A stretch of DNA of 64,000 nt, taken from assembly GCA_026214975.1 (NCBI GenBank), contig CM047807.1:65575824-65639823 (forward strand), in the 5' to 3' direction. Positions 55,967-64,000 of this stretch are shown piece after piece (within the stretch, counting starts at the first letter, position 1; each line of letters opens with the position of its first letter). The translations under genes were made by a program, and so were the position numbers. This stretch comes from Gentiana macrophylla (lineage: Eukaryota > Streptophyta > Magnoliopsida > Gentianales > Gentianaceae). The notes below the pieces were generated by a model. It saw nothing but the letters and a program-made list of their open reading frames with translations. It ran no database searches and was not told the origin of the DNA.

Positions 55967-57620
55967 AAATCAAAAAGAACAAGATCAATGTGGGCAAGCA
56001 AAAGTTTCAAGAGTTCAAAATGAAATCAAATGAGACCATTGAACAAATGGAGTCAAAGTTCAATGCAATTCTGGATGAACTCACCCTGCTGAATGTCGTT
56101 TATACAAGCGAAGAGATCAACACCAGGATTCTCAAGGCACTACCTGCAAAAGAAGTCTGGGAGGTGAAGGCTACTGCAATGGAGGAGTCTAGAAGTCTAC
56201 ATGAGAAAGAAACCTTCAAATTGTTCTATGATCTTAAAGCCTATGAATTCAATAAGGATCTAGTTCCAAGTGCTGAAAAAGAAGAAACAAAGACTACTGC
56301 ACTGGCTGCTGTACATATTGAAGAATCATCAAATGTGCAAGATGATGTTTTGGATGAAATGCAAGAGCAGATTGCCCTACTGACCAAAAAAATCAGATTG
56401 ATGAAATCTGGAAAGGCATTTCCAAGGAATTCTGGCATGAAGTCTGCTGACATAAAGGAAGAATCCAAAAAGGATCATGACTTTTTGTGCTTTCATTGCA
56501 AGAAACCAGGACACTTGTAACCTGACTGTCCTGAGTTGAAGCAAAAGAAGGATCCTGACTACCAGTGCTTTAATTGCAAGAAACCTGGACATTTTTGACC
56601 TAACTGTCCAGACCTGCTGAAGAACAAGGGTCAGCAGAGAAGACCTGGCAAGAAAGCATTGGTTGCTGATGATGAATCAGGCTATGAAGTGGAATCAAAA
56701 AAAGAAAATGAATAAGATGATACAGCACTCATAGCTGATATGGATCATTATGCTTTAATGGCCAATATGGATGAAGTAGAGGAGGTATACGATTCTGTAT
56801 CTATAAACACTCCTGCTGATATTGATTGTGAGTCCACTTGTGGATCTAATCCTTAAATTTCTAACAATGAAGAACCTCAAGATGCCCTCCATAATCAACT
56901 AAGGAAAATACAATCTCATTATGAGATTGTGAAGGCTGAAAGAGAATTACTTCAAGCAGAAATTCAAAGATTAAATGCTGAATTAAGAATTCTCAAAGGT
57001 AAGGAAAAAGATTATGGGCAGAGTCAACATAAGCATGTTGCACCTGCAGTAGCTGTTGAATCTGCTGTACAATCTAGTTCCACAACTTCATTCAAATCAG
57101 GAAAGCCTTATGGTGATAAAAACAGGCCTTGGATTTGAAACTAAAAAATCCTCTAAAGGTGGATCAAGTAAGGGTGCTGAACCTAGTACCATAATTGGTC
57201 CTAAGTTTGTACCTGCACAAGATCCAACTCCTCAAAAGGTTGCTGAGGCAGTGAAACCTACTGAGAATTCTTCAAAGAAGCAAAATCAGAAGTCCAAAGG
57301 GACAGCACCATCTAACAAAAATGGTGCATCCAAAGGTAGAACTGCTGGACCCTCTAGCAGACCTGCTGCAAAGTCTACTGGACCACAAAAGGGTAGAAAA
57401 CAGAAATATTCCAAGGATAAGAATGTTAAACCCAAGAATGTAAACCAATCAAGGGATACTTATCTCAGAGGGAAGGCAGATTGTTCCCTACTGATGAGGA
57501 TTGGAAGATTCCTGCCCCTGCTGCTAGAAACAATAGATATAACCATAATGCTAGGCCTAGACCTCAGCAATGGAATCAACAGAGGACTCAGCAATGGTCT
57601 TACCAAAGACCTCAGCTAGA
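55967..57620 (+). pseudogene. gag: Element A gag, C-terminal part
   Basis: Resumes KINVGKQKFQEFKMKSNETIEQM, RILKALPAKEVWEVKATAMEESRSLH, FYDLKAYEF, DEMQEQIALLTKKI. Two zinc knuckles follow in tandem: CFHCKKPGHL-stop-PDC (TAA 56518-56520) and CFNCKKPGHF-stop-PNC (TGA 56596-56598), all cysteines kept. The rest includes an acidic part, a helical segment (QAEIQRLNAELRILKGKEKDY, about 56950) and, after a frameshift near 57130, a long basic K/S/P/Q region. The knuckles would package RNA in an active element. Confidence 0.9.
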
Positions 57621-57899
57621 GACCACAATATAGGATTGTTCCTAACAGACAACAAACTTATGGTTATACAAATGCTTTTAACAACATAAATCACATCAAA
57701 CTGCATTATGTACCAAAAGGCCATAAACCATATGTGAATGCTACACAACCAAATGTTAGATTCTATGGAAATGTAGCATACATATATGAACAAAAGTGCA
57801 ACTCTTTCCAAAGAAGACCTTATGGAAATTTGCTAAGGGTTGAGCTTACCACTGACCATTATGGACCCATACAGGTTTGGGTACCTAAAACACATTAAA

Positions 57900-58213
57900 T
57901 TTTTTGTGTATGGTGTCTGGTACTTTGACAGTGGATGTTTAAGACATATGACAAGAAGTAAGCACTGTTTGACAAACTATGTGGAAAAGGATGGACCTAA
58001 AGTCAATTTTTGAAACAACAGCACACCAAGATACACTAGAGGATATGCAACACTGGTGAGGAATGGTTTGAAAATCAAGAATGTTGCATATGTTGAAGGC
58101 CTAGATTATAACTTGCTGAGCACTGGACAATTCTGTGACATGGGTTACAAGGTCACTTTTGACAAAACCTATTGTATTGTCATGAGTGAAATGGGAGAGC
58201 AAGTTTTTTTGGC
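57900..58213 (+). pseudogene. pol: Element A protease
   Basis: VWYFDSGCLRHMTRSKHCLTN (about 57918-57980) retains the DSG active site. A TGA stop follows PKVNF (about 58010), then YVEGLDYNLLSTGQFCDMGYKVTFDKTY. A further stop and frameshift near 58215 join it to the integrase. Copia-type protease, which cleaves the polyprotein. Confidence 0.88.
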
Positions 58214-59349
58214 ATGAAGAAGACAACTAAACATGTAGTAGATTGGTCTACTACTGTTCCAGAAACATGTTTATTAGTGCATACAAAGTCAGAACTCAAT
58301 TGGTTGTGGCATAAGAAATTGAATCATCTTAACTTTGAAGATATCAATCAATTGGTGAAGAAGAAGTTGGTGGTTGGTTTACCTGAAATCACATATAAGA
58401 AGGATGGAATATGTGATGCTTGTCAGTAGGGTAAACAAACAAAATCTAGTTTCAAGTAAAAAACTAACCAATCAACAAAGATAGTGTGTTGGAAGAAGTA
58501 CGCACTAGTTGTTGTGGATGACTTTTCTAGATTCACATGGGTGATTTTTATGAACAAGAAAAGTGAAACACTTCAAAAGATGCCTGAACTTTTGAAGAGA
58601 TTGGAAAATGAGAAAAGTGTGACAGTAGTGAAATCAGATCAGACAAGGGTATTGAGTTCCTAAACAAATTCATAAGGAAAAACTCTGAACAAAATGGTGT
58701 GCTGCATCAATTAGAAGCTGCTGGAACACCTCAGCAGAATGGGGTTGCTGAGAGAAGAAACATGACTTTGAAGGATGCAGGGAGGACTATGATATGTGAA
58801 GCAAAGCTACCTGAAAGGTATTGGGCTAAAGCAATCAATACAGCATACTACACACAGAATAGAACCTCAGTGAACAAAAAGATTATGAGGACACCTTATG
58901 AAATTTGGAATGGAATGAAACCAAACATTTCATATTTCCATCCATTTGGGAGTAAATGCTTTATCCTAAATCATAAGAAACAACTTATGACTTTCCAATC
59001 AATATCAATTGAAGGAATCTTTTTGGGTTATTCTTCGGTCAATAAGGCATTTAGGGTGCTGAACAAAAGGACATTGAAACATGAAGAATCAATACACGTT
59101 ATGTTTGATGAACCTATGTTCACTGGAATGGAAAATGAAGAATTGTTAGAACCCTCTGTGAATCAGAAAGTCACTGAACCAGAATATGTTGATGTTCTAA
59201 AGAAGATACGAGACATAAAAATTTCTGAACAAGACCCTACTGAAGAACCTGCTGGCCACACTACTAATACAACAACAGATACAGTTCAAGGATCTGCTGA
59301 TCCCCTACTGATCATACAGCAGACCCTACTAAAGATCAGGTTCCTATAA
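58214..59349 (+). pseudogene. pol: Element A integrase, missing the first catalytic Asp
   Basis: LWHKKLNHLNFEDINQLVKKKLVVGLPEI and CDACQ carry the zinc finger. After two stops the text runs NQSTKIVCWKKYALVVVDDFSRFTW: compared with element C about 20 codons containing HMDLFGP are lost (near 58480-58495). Later, SDQTRVLSS-like shifted sequence marks the second Asp. From 58699 a 216-codon open frame runs GTPQQNGVAERRNMTLKDAGRTMICEAK (catalytic Glu) to KRTLKHEESIHVMFDEP. Confidence 0.9.
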
Positions 59350-60464
59350 ATCAAACAAACCAAGATTTACAATGGTTGAAGGATCACCATGCTGAACAAG
59401 TAATTGGTGTAGTACATCAAGGTGTGATGACTAGAAGACAACTAGAGGCAATGTTCACTTGTTTTCTATCTCAAACAGAACTTAAAGTTGTTGAAGAAGC
59501 AATTTGAGATCCAGTTGGATAATTTCTATGCAAGAAGAACTGAATGAGTTTGAAAGGAATCAAGTTTGGACTCTGGTGGATAGACCTACTCATGCAAATA
59601 TCATAGGTACCAAGTGGGTATACAGAAACAAACTTGATGAATCTGGTACTATTGTTAGAAACAAGGCCAGACTAGTAGCAAAAGGCTATTCTCAAGCTGA
59701 AGGAATAGGTTTTGATGAGACATATACCCCAGTTGCAAGATTCGAAGCTATAAGATTATTTTTGGCATATGTTGCAATCAAGAACTTCAAGGTATATCAG
59801 ATGGATGTAAATAGTGCCTTTCTGAATGGCATTCTAGAAGAAGAGGTTTATGTTCAGCAACCTCATGGTTTTGAAGTAAAAGAACAAGAAGATAAAGTGT
59901 ATAGACTCAACAAGGCACTTTATGGACCTAAACAAGCACCAAAAGCTTGGTATGAGACTTTATCTCAATTCTTTATGAGCAATGGTTTTATCAAAGGAAC
60001 CATTGACAAGACACTTTTTCAGAATCAATGATGGTGACAGCACCCTGTTGGTACAGATTTATGTGGATGACATTATATTTGGTTCTAAAAATGAGATGCT
60101 ATGTGAAAAGTTTACTAATATCATGAAAAGCAAGTTTCAAATAAGCATGATGGGAGAAATGAACTATTTCTTAGGATTGCAAGTCAAGAAAATGAATGAT
60201 GGAATCTGCATTCATCAAACTAAATACAGCAAGGAGCTGTTAAAGAAGTTTGGAATGGAAAGTAGTACCAAAATATCAACTCCTATGGGTACAAGCATAA
60301 GGCTGAATGAAGATAAAGAAGTTAAAGATGTTGATCAGACTTTATACAGAAGGATGATAGGATGTCTGATGTACCTCACTGCCCGCAGACCTGATATATC
60401 CTTTTCAGTAGGTGTATGTGCAAGGTTTCAATCAAAACCTAAGGAAAGTCACTTAGCACAATGA
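59350..60464 (+). pseudogene. pol: Element A reverse transcriptase
   Basis: The frame from 59504 ([18 protein letters not shown]) shows [52 protein letters not shown] and [17 protein letters not shown] frameshift at about 60020 moves to the frame with [14 protein letters not shown] (about 60052-60090), YFLGLQVKKMNDGI and RRMIGCLMYLTARRPDISF. All three catalytic aspartates are readable, but a single-base shift divides them; the last part stops at 60464. Confidence 0.93.
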
Positions 60465-61010
60465 AGAGGATTCTAAAATATTTGAAGGAAACTTTAGGAG
60501 TTGGGATATGGTATCCAAGAGATGGAAGCTTTAAAGTTGTTTCTTATTCAGATTCTGATTATGCTGGATGTAAGATTGATAGAAAAAAAATACAATAGGA
60601 ACTTGTCAGTTGATAGGCAGTAGACTTATTTCCTGGTTTAGCAAAAAGCAGAATTCTATATCAACTTCCACTGCTAAAGTAGAATACATTACTGCAGGAA
60701 GCTACTGTTCACAAGTTTTATGGCTAAGACAGCAACTTAGGGATTATAGGATTGAGGAAAGAGAAATTCCTATAATGTGTGACAACACAAATGCAATTGC
60801 AATCACAAAAATCTTGTTTTGCACTCATGGACCAAACATATTCATGTAAGACATCATTTTATTAGAGACCATGATGAAAAGAAAGATGTGGTGGTCCTCT
60901 ATATCCCTACTGAAAATCAATTTGCTGACATCTTTACAAAACCTTTAGATGTGAAAGATTTGCTAAGTTAAGAACCGAACTTGGCATTATCAAGGTTGGT
61001 GACATATTGA
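60465..61010 (+). pseudogene. pol: Element A RNase H
   Basis: YSDSDYAGCKIDRK (about 60545), SWFSKKQNSISTSTAKVEYITAG (catalytic Glu replaced by Lys relative to STAEAEY of element C), [11 protein letters not shown], then a frameshift and KHIHVRHHFI-like text, and TENQFADIFTKPLD near 60930. It ends with KLRTELGIIK-type sequence near 61000. Inactive. Confidence 0.88.
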
Positions 61011-61230
61011 TAGTCAAGAGGTCTTCGGAATTCACCAAAAGGACTAGTCTATGCCTCTTGGGTGAGCTCACTTGGCAAATTAGTCATTGGTATCAACAAT
61101 TCCTAAGTACTCTTTTAGTTTGGACAATTGAGCAAATGAAGTGGCCAAGGGGATTGGTCTTTGTCCTGTTGGGTGAGCTCACTTGACAGATCAGTCATTG
61201 GTATTAAACTTCATCTTGTATTATCAATTG
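61011..61230 (+). repeat. Tandem duplication of the pol-ORF3 spacer block in element A
   Basis: Two units of about 105-110 bp: GGACTAGTCTATGCCTCTTGGGTGAGCTCACTTGG... (from 61040) and GGGATTGGTCTTTGTCCTGTTGGGTGAGCTCACTTG... (from 61149), each ending AG-TCATTGGTAT. Element C has one copy (34515-34575). Confidence 0.85.
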
Positions 61231-61717
61231 GACAAAAATAAGTTGTTAGAGATCAGCTGTGTATTTTGTATGCCAGCAGGCTGCTGAACTTGTTGAGTCT
61301 GCTAAAGAAGTGCAGCAGACTATATACTTTACAAATGGTGAAGTCCACTGAAGAAATCTACTGTATGAAACGTTGCTGATAAAGTCAGACTTTAATGAAA
61401 GTCAACAGCCAAGTAATGGATATTAATCTTATCATTTATACAGCTGTTACAAGTATATAACGGTTTCTTACATTAGTGGGATCAATCTGTGGGACACGTG
61501 GCAGTACCATATTTAATTCAGACATAAATCGTGTGATTATGGTACAGTATGTGCACAGTACCTGCCTGACGGTTTTTAACCCACTACTTTCTGCTATATA
61601 TACAGATATAAACTCAGTATATAAACATACATTCTTAGATCAATCTAAACTGAAGAATATACAAGTGTGAACACAGATTTAAAGAGTTTTCTTCTTCATC
61701 ATTCTCAAGTTTTTACA
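61231..61717 (+). promoter_or_regulatory. Spacer before ORF3 of element A with promoter-like elements
   Basis: Non-coding. Contains a G-box CACGTGGC (61495-61502), a TATATATA box (61595-61602) and, about 120 bases later, the ORF3 ATG, with an A/T/C-rich leader between. This layout looks like a plant polymerase II promoter, but it may be chance. Confidence 0.4.
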
Positions 61718-64000
61718 ATGGTGGACAAGGAGATTCATCTTGGTTCAAGTCAAAGTGTGAAAAGCTCTGTTGTTGATGCTCAGAAAAAGAACTAGCAATA
61801 AATCTTGGAAGTAGAATAAGACGGTACGAAGGGTTGGAAACCGTCTTGAATCTCAGATTGGAGAGCATTTCTTATTCAAGTGTTAACAATTTCTGGAGAA
61901 ATATGGTGATAAGAAATGACATAGAGGCATTTACAACGACAGTAAATGGGCAAGAAATTGAAGTTACCTCAGACCTGCTGAGAAAAGCATTTGGGTTTGG
62001 ACCAGGGAATGATGCTCCTACAAATCCAGAGTCGATGGAGTTACCAAGATTTGATTTTGTTAGATCAATAAGAACCAACAAATCTGCTGCAGCAACATTG
62101 AATATTAATGTGAAAATATTTCTTTGGAATATAACTGCGAGAGAAATTGATTGCCAAGAGTATTCGGGTTTTGTTGAAAGTCTTGATACTCTCTTGTGAC
62201 CAAAGATAGACTTGTTGATCATCATTTATAAAAGCAGGAAGTTTGACTAGGCTGGATTCTTTGTGCAATACATGAAGAAGGTTGTGTCAGATGACAGAGA
62301 TGGCACAAGGAAATTAAAGATTAAACCTTTCGGTTCATTGATTCAGGCCCTACCAAATCATCTAGAAATTCCTGATGTTGCACCTTCCAAAATCAACAAG
62401 ACAAGATACAAGCCAAAAATCCATTACAGTATTTCTGGATTGGATGATGATGATGAGGATCAGGAAAGGACTGAAAATGATGGTGGTGATGACAATAATG
62501 ATGGTGATGATAATGATGATGGTGGTGAGTAGAACAGTGGACTAAAGAAAAAAGATGTACAACTGCCGCACCAAAGAAATCAATAGAAAAGAGGAAGGCT
62601 ACTTGATGCAAGGAAAATCACGAAATGTTGACGCCTAAAGAGGACAAGGTAGTAGTCGATGTGAACCTTTGTTGAGTCTACTGAGGTTCTAGTTGATGTT
62701 GAAGCTGCTGAGCCTATTGAAGTTGTAAAGAAAACTGCTGTAGATGTACATAAAGAACAAATCAGAGAAGATTCAAGAAAAAGGAAGGCTGCTAGCAAAG
62801 AGCAGTTGGAAAAAGAACTTTTGAGGCTGAACAACAACCTGCTAAGAGGAGAAAATAGATAGCAAAGAAGAGAGACCATGGAAAAGGGAAAGAACTGAGG
62901 GCTCTTGAAAAGCAAAGAGAAAAAGGACATGAAGAGGATATTGAGCCTACTGGTGAGGCTACTGAAGTTATTGGTGAGCAACAAGTTAAAGAACCACAGT
63001 AGAATGCTGAATTTGAACCTACTGTGGAAGTTATTGCACCTGTTCAACACCCTGATATAGCTGCTACAACTAGGAGGAAGGAGAGACTGCTGAAATCCCT
63101 ACTATAGAGCATGAGATTCAGGGGGAACCAAGTGTTGAACAGATGGAGGTGGTAGGTACAAACTTGCAACCTGAAGAACCTACTAACCTATTTGTATCTA
63201 CTGAGGATACATTGAGCCATCTTGTTGAAACTTTTGGAAGTCAACAAGATGAGCAACCTGCTCCAAGAAAGCCAACTATGCCATATAAGAGAAAAGAGAA
63301 GAATTCAAAGAAGTCAAAGGAAGATCCAAATATCAGACAAGTTGAGAAATATTTTAGAAGGAAATTTGGATTTTATAAGAGATAGAAACCTGCCAGTGAA
63401 CCTATGACTGGCTTTGAAAATGGGCATTTGACAAGTGGGGAGTGGAGAACTTACATGGATTAGTTGATAAATCTGAGTTGGGAGTAAAGTCATTGGATAT
63501 CATTGACAATGAAAAGCGAGAAAGGAAGTGTTATGTTGAGAGATCCCAAGTTTACACGGATAGTGATGATTCATCATCTTCATCGATTCGGATGATGATC
63601 ATCCTATGCATCCGTGGAGAGTCCAAAGAGAGCTACAGAAGATAGATCTATTGAGGAGACTGGAAAGGGATCTGCTGAAAAGGAAGCTGAACGACCTGCT
63701 GAAGGTGGCAAGTCTGCTGAGGGTCAATAGACTAATGACTTAGATCAAGGATTGATTCCTGAACTTAATAAAAATTTAGAAGAACCAAATGAAGCAGCAA
63801 CAATTCCTGAAGATTCTATATTGGAAGCTAATGCTGAAGCTTTAATGATTGAGCTGAATGAAATCATACCAGAAGGATCAGCTCAATAACAAGATAGTAT
63901 TGACACAAATGAAACCTTAGCACAAGCTGCTGGTGTGTTTGAAGAAAATATGAATATATTTGTAGACACTGCTATGGAAGTGAAGGTTCATTCTGCTGAG
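61718..64000 (+). pseudogene. Element A ORF3 (Sirevirus-type extra frame), runs off window
   Basis: ATG at 61718 (MVDKEIHLGSSQSVKSSVVDAQKKN) then stops. The 121-codon frame 61834-62199 carries SVNNFWRNMVIRNDIEAFTTTVNGQEIEVTSDLLRKAFGF, which matches element C's ORF3 domain. It continues with an Asp/Asn/Gly run (about 62437-62531) and a long E/P/K-rich, low-complexity region with many frameshifts (EVEAAEPIEVVK-like phrases, 62640-64000). No membrane segment or signal peptide is seen. Function unknown; the general label env-like is positional. Confidence 0.72.

Larger units (their letters stand above)
21994..64000 (+). mobile_element. Element A: Sirevirus-like Ty1/copia retrotransposon, split by B, 3' end outside window
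   Basis: 5' LTR (21994-23591), PBS, gag N-terminus (23697-24055), then a 31.9-kb interruption (element B, 24056-55966), then the rest of gag, protease, integrase, RT, RNase H and ORF3 to the window edge. Gag and pol style, the initiator-Met PBS and the extra frame after pol fit the Sirevirus lineage. Inserted into element E's integrase; left flank CATTC (21989-21993) is the expected duplicate to look for beyond the window. Confidence 0.92.

Noticed and set aside
56488..56610. Programmed stop-codon readthrough at the zinc knuckles
   Set aside because: Many other stops and frameshifts in element A make simple decay or sequence error more likely; kept only as a weak alternative in the findings.
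62393..62611. His-rich minus-strand frame as a metal-binding protein
   Set aside because: Antisense of the Asp-rich GAT/GGT repeat in ORF3 of element A.
1..64000. tRNA genes, rRNA, CRISPR arrays, defence islands or biosynthetic clusters
   Set aside because: No such signature was seen; short direct repeats are retroelement repeats without spacer structure, and PBS sites only mimic tRNA ends.

Overview
The window is repeat-rich nuclear DNA from a flowering plant. Almost every base that can be assigned belongs to LTR retrotransposons nested in one another. No host gene, rRNA, tRNA gene, CRISPR array or bacterial-type operon was seen. The plant origin rests on the element lineages: Athila-like and other Ty3/gypsy elements primed from PBS of the TGGCGCCGTTGCCGGGG type, and Sirevirus-like Ty1/copia elements primed from the initiator-Met tRNA site TGGTATCAGAGC. 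The species cannot be named from the sequence.

Left cluster (1-18.2 kb). A minus-strand Athila-like element (1-10618, its 3' LTR running off the window) abuts the truncated LTR of a Sirevirus-like element (10619-11589). Next comes a minus-strand gypsy derivative F (11590 to about 16330) that has lost most of gag and all of RT-RNase H-INT. Its LTR is itself split by a Sirevirus-type LTR (14816-16207). F abuts a truncated minus-strand copia element G (16331-18233).

Right cluster (18.2-64 kb), nested up to five levels deep. Gypsy element E (minus, 18256-21993 visible) is cut in its integrase by Sirevirus-like element A (plus, 21994 to beyond 64000). A is cut in gag by Sirevirus-like element B (minus, 24056-55966, TSD CAATC/AAATC). 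B carries two separate insertions. One is a copia fragment H (minus, about 26150-41081), whose LTR is cut by Sirevirus-like element C (plus, 27302-39305, perfect TSD ATATC). The other is D (plus, 41876-50136, perfect TSD CAGAC), a non-autonomous element with two 779-bp LTRs, no recognisable pol, tandem repeats, repeated hairpins and two related antisense coding remnants.

None of the elements can move by itself as assembled: every gag and pol region has stops, frameshifts, insertions or lost catalytic residues. Points of most interest are the nesting history proved by target-site duplications, the extra 3' reading frame (ORF3) of the Sirevirus-like elements with a shared N-terminal domain and a possible internal promoter, the unusual architecture of D, and a patchy pattern in which CAG/CTG sites differ between repeat copies, which looks more like residual sequencing error than biology.
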